Made by a program: the position numbers and the translations under genes
Notes under the pieces: generated by a model
The model's input: only the letters and a program-made list of their open reading frames with translations
Database searches by the model: none
What the model was told of the DNA's origin: nothing
Shown: piece by piece, positions 11,301 to 20,124 of the stretch
Layout: each line of letters opens with the position of its first letter
How positions within the stretch are numbered: the stretch's first letter is position 1
Source: Prorocentrum cordatum
Taxonomy: Eukaryota; Sar; Dinophyceae; Prorocentrales; Prorocentraceae
Length of the DNA: 64,000 nt
Direction of reading: 5' to 3'
Assembly (NCBI GenBank): GCA_963575745.1
Contig: CAUYUJ010015837.1
Coordinates: 700,264-764,263, forward strand

Positions 11301-11509
11301 GGTGGCTGGAGGCCTCGACCCCTTCCCTGGGACTGGTCTTTCTCGTCCTGCATTGTTTTGATGGCCTTGGGCCTGAGACTTCTTTGCGCCGCGGGGAGGT
11401 CAGGGGATGCCCTCCCCCTGAGAGCCGACGTCACAAAATAAACGTCGCAACAAAAGACGCCCAGACCTCCAGGACCCCATCGCCTACGTTATTTTGCGAG
11501 CCGGATCGA

Positions 11510-11590
11510 TCTGTGAGGGTCCCAGGGGACATTGAGCGAACACGCCCGGGTCGAAAAAATGGAGTCGCCAGTATCTCAGGGCCCCTCGGG
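11510..11590 (-). repeat. Dispersed repeat family F, copy 1
   Basis: The reverse strand reads TGAGATACTGGCGACTCCAT, then TTTTTCGACCCGGGCGTG and TTCGCTCAAT. This matches 41915-41990 on the + strand. It is short and non-coding. Confidence 0.55.
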
Positions 11591-11690
11591 TGCAGCGCCC
11601 CATCCTGCGAGAGCCTCGCCTCGCCGAGGGCCTCCTCCCGGCTCCCGCGGGCCGCCGCCGTTCTCTCGTGCTCGTCTCTTGGGGCCTCCG

Positions 11691-11886
11691 CTGCCTCGAT
11701 GCGCCCGTTTTGGTACGCAGCACGTCCCGTGTTCATGACGTCCGTGTCAATACGTTGCGTGTTGGCTCAACGTCTTGGCCCACATTCTGGCGAACGCATC
11801 GCGCCAGAATTACGATTACGTTTTCAGCTAACGAGTTGAGCTCCGCATCATCACGCTACGTTGTGCGTGTTGCGCATCGGGGCAGC
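11691..11886 (+). repeat. Dispersed ~195-bp repeat family D, copy 1
   Basis: It begins around GCGCCCGTTTTGGTACGCAG and ends GTTGCGCATCGGGGCAGC. It matches 39485-39680 along its length with moderate divergence. The ends carry short inverted similarity (ACGCAGCACG against CGTGTTGCGC). Confidence 0.6.
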
Positions 11887-11887
11887 C

Positions 11888-11990
11888 AAGATTTGGGCCT
11901 CCCAGGAGGTCGTCGTCGCCACGGCCAGACTCGCTTCGAGATTCTGGGCAGGGCGCACCCCAGGTGAGGTCTGGGGCCCAGGCCTCCGAG
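11888..11990 (+). repeat. Family A element, degraded copy 2
   Basis: This retains GGGCCTCCCAGGAGGTCGTC, a CTCGCTTCGAGATTCTGG segment and a GCACCCCAGGTGAGGTC segment of family A. The terminal inverted repeats are not clear here. A separate right-end-like piece occurs near 12160-12195. Confidence 0.45.
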
Positions 11991-12466
11991 GACGTGATTC
12001 TGTCAATCCGGTGATTTTCACCGATTGCGGCACCTGGAGCCCGTCATCGGGCATGGGCGCCATCGGAATTGAATCCGAGACGAAGAGCTACCCCCAGGGA
12101 AGGGTTCCGGACTTTCGGGGTTGCGGATTTGAAGACATCATATCGGAGGATGTCTGGGAAGTAGCGGTGTCGGCACCTCTTGGTTTCCCCATGCCCCAGC
12201 ACGCAGCGCAGCTAGGGGGACTTCGCAGGGCTGGCTGCGCGCCACATCGCGGAGCTCCCCAGGTTGCCCGGCTGGGAGGTTCCGCGTTGGGCGCGGGCCG
12301 CTGCGCCCTCTGCCCGCTCTGCCAGCCAAAGCAGCACACCCTTGCGCAGATCTGGGTTGTGGATTGGGGAGTAACGCAGGACGGTGACTAAGGAGTTACT
12401 GGGGCTCGTGTTCACGCGGTGTCGCCCAGGATGATGATCAGAAAAACCGGCCCCGGGCCGGGAAAC

Positions 12467-12573
12467 TACGCGTTTTACAAACACACTTTTACAGTAGCAT
12501 CGTCAATGTATCTAGCCGCCTTCATTGCATCCATTGTTGCATGTCATTACCATTGTTTGGCTGCAGTTTCGGC
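12467..12573 (+). repeat. Split direct repeat A1 (left end of element)
   Basis: 107 bp starting TACGCGTTTTACAAACACAC and ending GCTGCAGTTTCGGC. It is identical to A2 except for C versus T in ATTACCATTG/ATTACTATTG. Confidence 0.92.
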
Positions 12574-13319
12574 TCGAGAGGTTTGAGAGGCGGGCAGCCC
12601 CGCCTTTTCTCGAGCCTTCGAGCACACCAGCCTTCAGGTGTTCGAGGCGCCCGCGCGCTCGCGGGCGATCGCGGCCCCGCTGGGGCCTGCAGCGCGGCCG
12701 CTGGCCCGTGCCCGCCGCAGGCCGCGGCGACACGGGCGTGGGCCACCCTGGGCGGCGGGCGCCGCCTCTGCCACGGGCGCGCCGCGCCACGTGGCCTCGC
12801 GTCGCCACGGCGCGTGCGGGGCCTGTCGGGTGGGCCCTGGCGCTGGCGATCGTGGCCAGCGAGTGGGAGGCGCTGCTGCCGGGCCTGTGGGAGGCCAGCG
12901 CGGAGGAGGGTGAGAGCGACAGCGAGCCGCTCTTCTCAGCGCCCGCGGGGCAGGACGGCGTGGAGGAGCTGTTCAGGGGGAGTCGGCCCAGCTACATGGC
13001 GCCGTGGGCGCGCTGGAACCGCCTGTACCTGCTGTCGCAGTCGAAGCCGACGGGGGCGGTGCTCCTCCTGATCACCAAAGTCGGAGGGGCCAAGTCCACC
13101 TTGTGGACGGCGGTGGACCCGACGCAGCGGGTGGTGCTGGTGAATGTACGTGACAAGAAGTTCGCCCTCAGCAAGCCCAAGCAGGGGATCGTGTGGACGG
13201 AGCACCCTGGCCTCACCGAGAAGCAGCGGGATGCCGCGCTGATCGCCTCCGAGCGCCTCATAGCTCGCTCGGAGTTGAAGGAGGCCGAGGCGCGCACGGA
13301 GAAGGTGAAGCAGGCCTAG
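12525..13319 (+). CDS. Element ORF1, 5' part (Gag-like), ends at an in-frame amber stop
   Basis: The open frame runs 12525-13319, but 12525 is a TTG inside repeat A1 and the first ATG in frame is at 12996. Convincing protein-like sequence starts near 12830 (VGWALALAIVASEWEALLPG), followed by an acidic stretch and then SYMAPWARWNRLYLLSQS, a domain of mixed strands and helices, and a Lys/Glu-rich helix. The frame stops at TAG (13317-13319), directly before six AAG lysine codons and the same-frame ORF at 13356. One AAG-to-TAG change would explain the split, so this is probably the front half of one structural protein. Function as Gag is inferred only from position. Confidence 0.55.
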   Translation: MHPLLHVITIVWLQFRLERFERRAAPPFLEPSSTPAFRCSRRPRARGRSRPRWGLQRGRWPVPAAGRGDTGVGHPGRRAPPLPRARRATWPRVATARAGPVGWALALAIVASEWEALLPGLWEASAEEGESDSEPLFSAPAGQDGVEELFRGSRPSYMAPWARWNRLYLLSQSKPTGAVLLLITKVGGAKSTLWTAVDPTQRVVLVNVRDKKFALSKPKQGIVWTEHPGLTEKQRDAALIASERLIARSELKEAEARTEKVKQA

Positions 13320-13355
13320 AAGAAGAAGAAGAAGAAGTCGAGCTCCAAGACGGCG

Positions 13356-14702
13356 ATGGCTAGCTGGATGTTCAAGGGGGTGAGCACGGCTGCTGTGGCC
13401 GGGTGGAGCTACCGCACCGCGGGTGCGTGGGGCTCGGCGGTTTTTCTTGGGTGGCGCGTGTGGCGCTACCTGGAGCTGGGGTCGTGGCTGAGCGGCGGCT
13501 ACCACACCGTGAAGGCGGGCTTCCAGGCGTTCGAGGACCTGCAGTCCGTGATGGAGCTGGTCAACGACATGTGCGAGAACGGGGACCTGGAGAAGATCGC
13601 CTGCACGGTCGGTGGGATCGCGGTGGCAGGGTACATGATCTGGATGTACTACGCCTACGGCGGCGAGGGTCGATGTGACAGCTCGGACAGCGAGAGCGAC
13701 AGCGACGACGGGACGGCCATCATCGGGGGACGAGATGTGAGCGACAGTGACGAGGAGCCCGATGCGAAGGCCTTGTTCTCGGAGCTGGCGAGGGGTCAAG
13801 CGGAGCTGGCCTCAGCGGTGGTCGACCTGAAGGACCGGATGCGCGAGGAGGCCGAGGCAAGGGTGCCCACGTCACACCCTGCTCAGGCGCCCGCGCGCCA
13901 GGCCACACGCCGAGAGGAGTCCCCAGAGGGGGCTCGGACGCCTGGCGTGTCGGAGCCGAGTGGGGGCGACATCGACGCGTTCATTCGGAAGCTGAACGAG
14001 CACGAGGGGGTCGTGGCGAGGGACTCGGCGAAGGCGACGGCGGGCTCGGCGACGCCTGTGAGCAGCAGTGGGAGCAGCGGCTCGTGGGAGAAGATCGGCG
14101 CCGAGCTCGACGACCCCATGAAGGACCAGATCGCGCAGCTGAAGTTGGAGTCGACCAACCCGAAGGACAGCCTCCTGACGGTGCTGCAGCAGTACCGGCC
14201 CGCGGTGGGCGGTCAGGTCGGCGGGGTCCGGGCTCGGGTCGGGCCGACGGTGTTGGCGAAGCTCTACCGTGGAGGAAGGACGGCCCGCGTCGAGACGCAG
14301 GAGTGGCTCCGCAGCAAGGAGCTGCAGGGCGCAACGGTGGCGAACGAGGTGAACATGCTTGCCATGGTGCTGGACCGCATGATGACCTCGGGGGAGCACG
14401 ACGCGCTGATCAATAGCCAGGCGTCCGAGCTGACCTGCTTGCGGCTCTACTCGATCTGGAAGGCCTACGAGCGGGTCCAGCGCAGGGCCGACTGGCCGAG
14501 GCCCAAGCAGCAGGACGGGGGCAAGTGGAAGTCCAAGGTCGACTGGAGTTTGGCGGAGGAGTACCTGAGGCTGGACGGAGATCGGGACAGCGAGAACCTG
14601 AAGGCCGATGAGGAAGTCCTGGAGAAGTTAAGGCGCCGCGCGACCCTCAACAAGCACCTGAACGCAGGTGGCGGCGGGGCAGGCGGTGCCGACGGCGAAT
14701 AG
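13356..14702 (+). CDS. Element ORF1, main part (putative Gag-like protein, 448 aa)
   Basis: The frame opens at an ATG. Residues ~1-110 hold Trp/Gly-rich hydrophobic helices (AVFLGWRVWRYLELG; VGGIAVAGYMIWMYYAY). Residues ~110-140 are a Ser/Asp-rich acidic stretch. After that come a helical region and Ser/Gly linkers near residue 230. The last third is predicted-helical (KDQIAQLKLESTNPKD; MLAMVLDRMMTSGEHDALI; ELTCLRLYSIWKAYERVQ) and ends in a Lys/Arg-rich segment and a Gly run. No zinc knuckle is present. It lies upstream of the polymerase ORF, where DIRS-order elements encode Gag. It has the same frame as 12525-13319, with only a 36-nt Lys/Ser-rich stretch after the amber codon between them. 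I do not recognise a specific protein family. Confidence 0.65.
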   Translation: MASWMFKGVSTAAVAGWSYRTAGAWGSAVFLGWRVWRYLELGSWLSGGYHTVKAGFQAFEDLQSVMELVNDMCENGDLEKIACTVGGIAVAGYMIWMYYAYGGEGRCDSSDSESDSDDGTAIIGGRDVSDSDEEPDAKALFSELARGQAELASAVVDLKDRMREEAEARVPTSHPAQAPARQATRREESPEGARTPGVSEPSGGDIDAFIRKLNEHEGVVARDSAKATAGSATPVSSSGSSGSWEKIGAELDDPMKDQIAQLKLESTNPKDSLLTVLQQYRPAVGGQVGGVRARVGPTVLAKLYRGGRTARVETQEWLRSKELQGATVANEVNMLAMVLDRMMTSGEHDALINSQASELTCLRLYSIWKAYERVQRRADWPRPKQQDGGKWKSKVDWSLAEEYLRLDGDRDSENLKADEEVLEKLRRRATLNKHLNAGGGGAGGADGE

Positions 14703-14720
14703 GTTGCGGCCGGTGCGATC

Positions 14721-15195
14721 GTGGTAACCACTGGCCAAGAGCGTGCTACAGGCACCGCACCGCGCTGCTTGGGGGGGCCGGCGACCTCTCGCCGCCCGCC
14801 TCAGGCCGTCATCCTGATCGGGTTCCTCGGGTGCCTGCTGGGCTGGGTGTTCATCGAGCGTGTCTGGGAGGGCCTACCCGCCCAGGCGATTTTCGAGTCT
14901 GAAGAGGTCGGTGTCAACCTGTTCGAGGCTCCACTGCCGCAGGCAAGTCAACCAGTGCGTCGTGGTGCAGGTCACCAGGTGGGAGCTTTCCCAGGCGTCG
15001 TGAATGGATCCTCGAGAGCGCGATCCGCTGAGATCACTCCCCGACCTCCCCTTTCCACTGAGTACGAGGAGATCAAGTGCGGGTATGAGTTCTGTCAGCC
15101 TGCGTGTTACGTGGGGGAGGGTGGGGAGGGCGGTTTCGGCGATCAGGAGTATGGCTTCGGGCTGTGCGAGTGGCTGGCTTACCCCATCGCCATTG
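14721..15195 (+). pseudogene. Possible N-terminal part of the polymerase protein in another frame
   Basis: From 14721 (GTG, no ATG) this frame reads a hydrophobic stretch VILIGFLGCLLGWVFIERVW and then EYEEIKCGYEFCQPACYV, which looks protein-like. Near 15195 the protein-like signal moves to the frame of the polymerase ORF (KTEEVAKEKWAASSPLQKR). This suggests either a frameshift mutation or programmed shifting. The frame stays open all the way to 19442, but from ~15200 to ~18100 it is only a shadow of the polymerase frame. Confidence 0.35.
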
Positions 15196-18100
15196 AAGAC
15201 GGAGGAGGTGGCGAAGGAGAAGTGGGCAGCAAGCAGCCCGCTCCAGAAGAGGATCGTCAGCGACATCTGGGACCGGCACGCCGCGCGGGCGGGCTGGGGC
15301 ACCATCAGCGACGGCAAGGTGGCTCTTGGCCGCCTCGAGGAGACGGCGGGCAGCGGCTACTTCACAACGGTAAGGAAGATGGAGATGGAGAAGAAGAAGG
15401 TGACAAGATACAAAAAGGGGGATCTGTGCCCCCTTCGAGCTGGTCAGGTCCCCCTACCCACCCCGGGTACGGCGCCTCTTCGTGTCCAGGACCTCTCGGC
15501 CTGTGCAGGCAGTTATATCGACTCGTGCCAGAAGCTGATGATCAAGAGCCCTGGCGAGGTGGACTGGGAGCGATACGAGAAGAAGACGAGCTACTCGGAC
15601 CCGGCGCTGAGAAGCAGGACCGAGAAGCTGGAGCTCCTGGCGCGCATGTACCAGGCGGGGGTGCTCGACTACGTGAAGGAGGTGAGGGAGAAGGTCGGTC
15701 TCTTCACAGTGGCCAAGGACGTCGACCCCGACTCAGGGGTAGTGCTCAAGAGCCGCCTGATCTGGGACTGCCGGAAGGTCAACGTTCTTTTTCACGAGCC
15801 TCCGTGGGTGCCGCTTGGGAGTCCCGCCGGTCTGGCTTTGCTGGAGTTGGACGAGGTCATCCTACATGGGCGGCGGCTCTTCCCATTCCAGGGCGACGTG
15901 CCGGATTGGTTCTATCGACTGCACTGGGGCTCGGAACTGGCGGAGTTCTTTGTCGTGGAGGGTGCGTCGCCGCGGGAGCTGTGCCAGCACGGGCAGGAGA
16001 AGGGCTTGAACTTCAGAGTGCCCTTGGATACGGAGATCGGTCTTGGAGCAGCGAGCCTGGTGATGGGCTCGGCCTGGGCGGTCTTTTTGGCACGCACCTG
16101 CCTGGAGGCGAGCTTCGAGTCACTGCGGGCGCCGAGTATTACCTATGGGAAGCCGACCCCAAGCTTTCGGAGCCCGACGTCAGCCACTCGACCTTCGTTG
16201 CAGCAGGGGGATCTTCCCCCAAGCGTGACCGAGGCGGTGGAGGACGGGACGGCCGAGGAGGCGGCGGTGAAGCTCATCCTGATGCTGTATATCGACGATT
16301 ACATTGGTTTTACTCTGAAGGGCCCAGGCGAGGAGGAGGACATCGTGAAGGACAAGGAGGAGGTGAAGGAGCTCCTGAACAGCAAGGGCCTCGCGATCCA
16401 CAAGGAGGACTGGGGAGAGGGGCTCAGCGGGGGGCTCGGACTCACGATACCTACGGCCAGGCCCTACGTCCTGAGGGTCCAGACGAAGAAGTTGGCGGAG
16501 CTGGTCTTGGCGACGGAGGCCCTGCTGACGGAGGACGCTGCTCAGCTAGCAGTCTTGTCGAGTCTGGTGGGCCACTGGACGTGGACCATGATTGTGTTCA
16601 GGCCCGCGTTCGCCATCCTGGACGAGACCTACAGATGGGTTCGGAGCTGGGAGCTGGAGGAGGCGGTCGTGCCCAGGAGGCTGCCCGAGATCGTCAAGAG
16701 CGAGCTCGCGGCCCTGGTCAGCCTCTCGGTCTACATGGAGGCGGACCTGGAGGCCCCCCGGTGGCCACGTGCGTACATGGCGGACGCCTCGGAGAGCGGA
16801 TGCGGAGCCCTGGCCTGCGACGGCGATCCCGAGGAGGCGAGAGCGGAAGCGGCACGGGGGACGGAAGGTCTCTGGGGCCCCCTGGTGGAGGATTTGTACA
16901 CCGAGGTGGAGAGGACGGTGGAGGCCGAGGGCGACGAGGAGGATCTTCCGGCCCGACCCCAGGCTGGCCGCCCGGGGGTGCTGGAGTTGTTCTCGGGGTC
17001 GTCGAGGTTGCTGGATGCCGTCAAGGACCTCACGAACTCCTGGGGGGAGGCGTGGGACATCTCGGAGGGGGCCGAGTACGACGTGCTGGTGTGCGAGAAC
17101 CTGGAGCTGCTGCTGAGGAGGCTGCGGCAGGGGTGGTACTGGTGGGTTCACCTAGCGCCGCCTTGTGCCACCTTCTCGAAAGCTCGGGTGCCGCCTCTGA
17201 GGTCAACCGAGTGCATCTGGGGGCTGCCCACTTTGGACGGACCAAGTCAGACCAAGCTCGAGGAGGGCAACCTGCTGTGCCTGGTGGCGGTGGAAGTGTT
17301 GAAGGTCTGCGTGACGCTGGCGATCCCCGTCACTTTGGAGAATCCTGCTGGGAGCTACATTTGGGCTTTCCCACCGCTGGTGGAGGTGCTTGTGAAGGCA
17401 GACGTCTGGAGGGTGGAGCTGGACTACTGCGTGTTTGGCGAGGTCTGGAAGAAGCCCACCGCGTTTGTCACGAGCGTGAGGGGGATGACGAAGCTGGCGA
17501 GGAAGTGTACAGGTACCTTCCGCTGCTGCAGTCGCACGCGGGGGCCTCACCAGGAACTGAGGGGGAAGTCGCCATGTGGGCTCAGGTGGACGCAGCTGGC
17601 ATGCGCGTACCCACTCGAGCTCTGCAGGTGCTACGCCGAGATCATGAAGGAGCTCGAGCCTGCGTGGGGAACGATACCAGCGGGGGCCCGGCTGAGGCCG
17701 CGAGGAGGCAGGACCCAGATCGCCAAGGCGACGGGGACGACCATGCCTCTCAGGCCCGTGTGGCTGAAGCACCACTGGCACGTCCTCTTCTGCGGGAAGT
17801 GGGGGCGCCAGGAGCACAACAACATCCTGGAGCTGCGGACGGTGGTGGCCACGCTGAGGCATCTGAGCAGGACCTCGCAGGCATGGGGGCACAGGATCCT
17901 GATCTTTACGGACTCGTTGGCGTCGCTGGGGGCGCTGCAGAAGGGGCGCTCGTCAGCGAAGGACGTCCTGCACCTGTGCCGCATCGCGGGGATCATCCAG
18001 ATGGTGTGCAGGATCAGAGGCTACTACCGCTGGGTGCCGTCGGAGCTGAACCTGGCGGACGGGCCCTCGAGGGGGCTGCCCATCGGCGCGGCGGAGGAGA

Positions 18101-18204
18101 CGGTCAAGTTGCACGTTGCTCGGGGGGTGCCTCAGAGGCTGCAGCGACTTTTGCATCAGCATCGAGGCCCTCAAGGCCCAGCCGCTGGGTCAGTGCACTT
18201 GTAG
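15004..18204 (+). CDS. Element polymerase: reverse transcriptase, RNase H and embedded C5-methyltransferase-like domain (1066 aa)
   Basis: The ATG at 15004 is the first in frame; the real start may be further upstream in another frame. The reverse transcriptase spans about residues 190-590, with SRLIWDCRKVN (S250) and the active-site box MLYIDDYIGF (Y429, D431, D432). The first RNase H strand is YMADASESGCGAL (D594). A methyltransferase-like domain then occupies about 655-870: motif I VLELFSGSSRLL (L660), the catalytic-loop type motif HLAPPCATFSKAR (C721) and VTLENPAGSYIW (E779-P781). RNase H resumes with NNILELRTVV (E943), LIFTDSLASLGAL (D970) and WVPSELNLADGPSR (D1019). Copying of element RNA into DNA is the expected role. 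The PPC and ENP motifs point to cytosine-C5 rather than the adenine methyltransferase usual in DIRS1. The recombinase ORF starts 14 nt after the stop. Confidence 0.85.
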   Translation: MDPRERDPLRSLPDLPFPLSTRRSSAGMSSVSLRVTWGRVGRAVSAIRSMASGCASGWLTPSPLKTEEVAKEKWAASSPLQKRIVSDIWDRHAARAGWGTISDGKVALGRLEETAGSGYFTTVRKMEMEKKKVTRYKKGDLCPLRAGQVPLPTPGTAPLRVQDLSACAGSYIDSCQKLMIKSPGEVDWERYEKKTSYSDPALRSRTEKLELLARMYQAGVLDYVKEVREKVGLFTVAKDVDPDSGVVLKSRLIWDCRKVNVLFHEPPWVPLGSPAGLALLELDEVILHGRRLFPFQGDVPDWFYRLHWGSELAEFFVVEGASPRELCQHGQEKGLNFRVPLDTEIGLGAASLVMGSAWAVFLARTCLEASFESLRAPSITYGKPTPSFRSPTSATRPSLQQGDLPPSVTEAVEDGTAEEAAVKLILMLYIDDYIGFTLKGPGEEEDIVKDKEEVKELLNSKGLAIHKEDWGEGLSGGLGLTIPTARPYVLRVQTKKLAELVLATEALLTEDAAQLAVLSSLVGHWTWTMIVFRPAFAILDETYRWVRSWELEEAVVPRRLPEIVKSELAALVSLSVYMEADLEAPRWPRAYMADASESGCGALACDGDPEEARAEAARGTEGLWGPLVEDLYTEVERTVEAEGDEEDLPARPQAGRPGVLELFSGSSRLLDAVKDLTNSWGEAWDISEGAEYDVLVCENLELLLRRLRQGWYWWVHLAPPCATFSKARVPPLRSTECIWGLPTLDGPSQTKLEEGNLLCLVAVEVLKVCVTLAIPVTLENPAGSYIWAFPPLVEVLVKADVWRVELDYCVFGEVWKKPTAFVTSVRGMTKLARKCTGTFRCCSRTRGPHQELRGKSPCGLRWTQLACAYPLELCRCYAEIMKELEPAWGTIPAGARLRPRGGRTQIAKATGTTMPLRPVWLKHHWHVLFCGKWGRQEHNNILELRTVVATLRHLSRTSQAWGHRILIFTDSLASLGALQKGRSSAKDVLHLCRIAGIIQMVCRIRGYYRWVPSELNLADGPSRGLPIGAAEETVKLHVARGVPQRLQRLLHQHRGPQGPAAGSVHL

Positions 18205-18218
18205 TCTTTGCTACGCTG

Positions 18219-19442
18219 ATGACGCGAGGAGGTGCCGTGGGCTACCAGGACAGTCCGAGTCCAAGGGCTGCCGGACCACGAGGAGCGAGCGCGCAACCGC
18301 CCCTGGCAAAGAAGGGGGCGCGGGCGTGGGAGGAGGCGCAGCATGACAAGCTGCGCTACACGAACCGCCTGGTCATCCACGCCGTGGATGACGCGACGAA
18401 CCTGGTCTACCAGAAGGCTGTGCGCGAGCTCCTGGTGGACGTCAAGAGGAACCAGCTGGACTTCACCACCTACGAGGCCAGGGGCCAGGCGCTGGCAGAC
18501 TACATTTCGGACATGTGCTACGTGCGCCGGCTCGGGTTCGGGCGAGGCAATAGTCTGTTCAACGGGTTCATGCACGTCTTCCAGGACCACCGGGACCGTC
18601 TGCCCACAGCGGCGAGAGCTTTGAAGGCGTGGGCACGGCTCGGCGAACTGGGGGAAGGCGCTCCTGTTCCCATGGAGGCGGTCGGGCTGGTCATCAGCAG
18701 GTTGTTCCGCACGGGGAGGCCCATTGAGGGCGCAGCGGTGCTCGCGCAACTGGACGGCTGGCTCAGGGAGCAAGACTGGGGCCAGCTCAGGGCCGAGGAC
18801 GTCTCCGAGGGGCCAGGGGGGCAGCTGGCCTTCACCCTCGGCAGGCGTGAGAGGGGCGAGAAGGTCAAGACGGGCGCCAACCAGGGCGTGGTACTCTCGT
18901 GGCCGGTGACCGCGGCCGTGGCGCGGGCCCTGCTGCGGAGCTGCGCCCGCAAGGACCTCGTCTTCCCCGTCTCGCAGGACAGGTTCAGGCGCGAGTGGCA
19001 CAAGGCGCTCAAGGACGAGGGCCTCGCCGGCATGGGCCCCCCCCACGCCATCCGGCACTCGGGGGCGGCCGCGTTCGTGGCGGGCGGTGGCTGCCTAGAG
19101 GCGGCGAGGCGCAAGGGCAGGTGGCAGACCACGTCGGCCTTGGCACGCTACACGAAGACGCATATGCTCGTCAGCCAGCTCGCGAAGATGTCAGAGGAGC
19201 AGGTGAAGACGGGCGCCAGTTTTTGGGCGAGGCCGGCCGAGGCGCTGATGACTTTCATCGTAGAGTCCCCCGCCGCTCAGACTCCCCTGGCAAAGCAGTT
19301 GCTGGAGGAGCTGGCGGGGGTGCAGGGGGCGCATGTTGAGATCCCCTGCTTTGATGGCGGGCGGGTGCTGACGACGGGCCGCCCGAGTACAGCGCCCCGA
19401 GCCCGTCGCAGCCGCAAGACGAGAGTTGCTCGCGGCTCGTGA
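18219..19442 (+). CDS. Element tyrosine recombinase (407 aa)
   Basis: ATG at 18219 lies just past the polymerase stop; the frame is also open upstream (RPSRWVSALVVFATL), so expression by overlap or frameshift is possible. The catalytic domain has box I FRTGRPIEGAAVL (R167), then PPHAIRHSGAAAFVAGGG (H276, R279) and RRKGRWQTTSALARYTK (W302, nucleophile Y311). These are the R, H-x-x-R and Y residues of lambda-integrase-type recombinases. The N-terminal ~150 residues are helical and would bind DNA. In DIRS-order elements this enzyme replaces the integrase and inserts a circular DNA copy without duplicating the target. All catalytic residues are intact, so the copy may be recent. Confidence 0.85.
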   Translation: MTRGGAVGYQDSPSPRAAGPRGASAQPPLAKKGARAWEEAQHDKLRYTNRLVIHAVDDATNLVYQKAVRELLVDVKRNQLDFTTYEARGQALADYISDMCYVRRLGFGRGNSLFNGFMHVFQDHRDRLPTAARALKAWARLGELGEGAPVPMEAVGLVISRLFRTGRPIEGAAVLAQLDGWLREQDWGQLRAEDVSEGPGGQLAFTLGRRERGEKVKTGANQGVVLSWPVTAAVARALLRSCARKDLVFPVSQDRFRREWHKALKDEGLAGMGPPHAIRHSGAAAFVAGGGCLEAARRKGRWQTTSALARYTKTHMLVSQLAKMSEEQVKTGASFWARPAEALMTFIVESPAAQTPLAKQLLEELAGVQGAHVEIPCFDGGRVLTTGRPSTAPRARRSRKTRVARGS

Positions 19443-19674
19443 TAATTATGATTATCGTTTGAGATAGCTGGAGCGTGCCTGGAGGCGTGTCGAAGCGCCC
19501 CCTGTCCTCACCTGTATTCCTGAACAGAAGATAGAGCAAGATTTGGACCGGGGGGTCTTACATAAAACAGGGGAGCTGGAGCACAACATAGATAAGAACC
19601 CTTCCCTCCCTCCCTTATCTGCTGAAGGCTGGTGTTTAGGCATGTATGCCAGTCTCGATTTGATGGGGTTGGGA

Positions 19675-19983
19675 CTGATGCGTTTCCGAGTTTTATCGCG
19701 GGCCCTGATAGGCCTGAGGCCAGGTCAGGCACCGCTCTGGACTTGGGCCCAAGGTGGCTCGGGCTCGCCTCTTGAACACCTTTCGGGGGGACCTCCCCCT
19801 CTAGGCTCGCTGGCGGCACTTGCTTATGTGCCTTCTGCTGCTGCGTTGGATATTCGCGCTTCTGCATGGCAGGCCGTTGGTGTTCAGTAGGGTTGTCGTT
19901 CCAGCTCCGCCTGCCCCCACTTTCAAGGTCCCCACGTGCTCTAAAACAAAGCTGGCTAACTTTAAGAGGCGTCAATGTAAATA
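19675..19983 (+). repeat. Split direct repeat B1
   Basis: 309 bp starting CTGATGCGTTTCCGAGTTTT and ending GCGTCAATGTAAATA. It overlaps A2 by two bases. It matches B2 with few differences. Confidence 0.92.
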
Positions 19984-20088
19984 CGCGTTTTACAAACACA
20001 CTTTTACAGTAGCATCGTCAATGTATCTAGCCGCCTTCATTGCATCCATTGTTGCATGTCATTACTATTGTTTGGCTGCAGTTTCGGC
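19982..20088 (+). repeat. Split direct repeat A2
   Basis: 107 bp, a copy of the left end (A1), placed between B1 and B2. A 36-bp spacer (20089-20124) separates it from B2. Confidence 0.92.
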
Positions 20089-20124
20089 CCCACCGCTCCC
20101 ACCCTGGGGGCTAAATCCCAGGAG

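Noticed and set aside
9950-11434. 494-codon minus-strand ORF rich in Thr, His and Pro
   Set aside because: It is the translation of the (GGT)n tract and flanking C-rich sequence, with no domain.
14721-19442. A single 1573-codon open frame across the retrotransposon
   Set aside because: Only its ends are protein-like. The middle 15200-18100 is a frame shadow of the polymerase ORF, which carries the real motifs in the neighbouring frame.
12467-20088. Repeats A1 and A2 as LTRs of a Copia- or Gypsy-type element
   Set aside because: The second A copy is internal to a B pair, there is no TG..CA end or protease-integrase, and the enzyme is a tyrosine recombinase.
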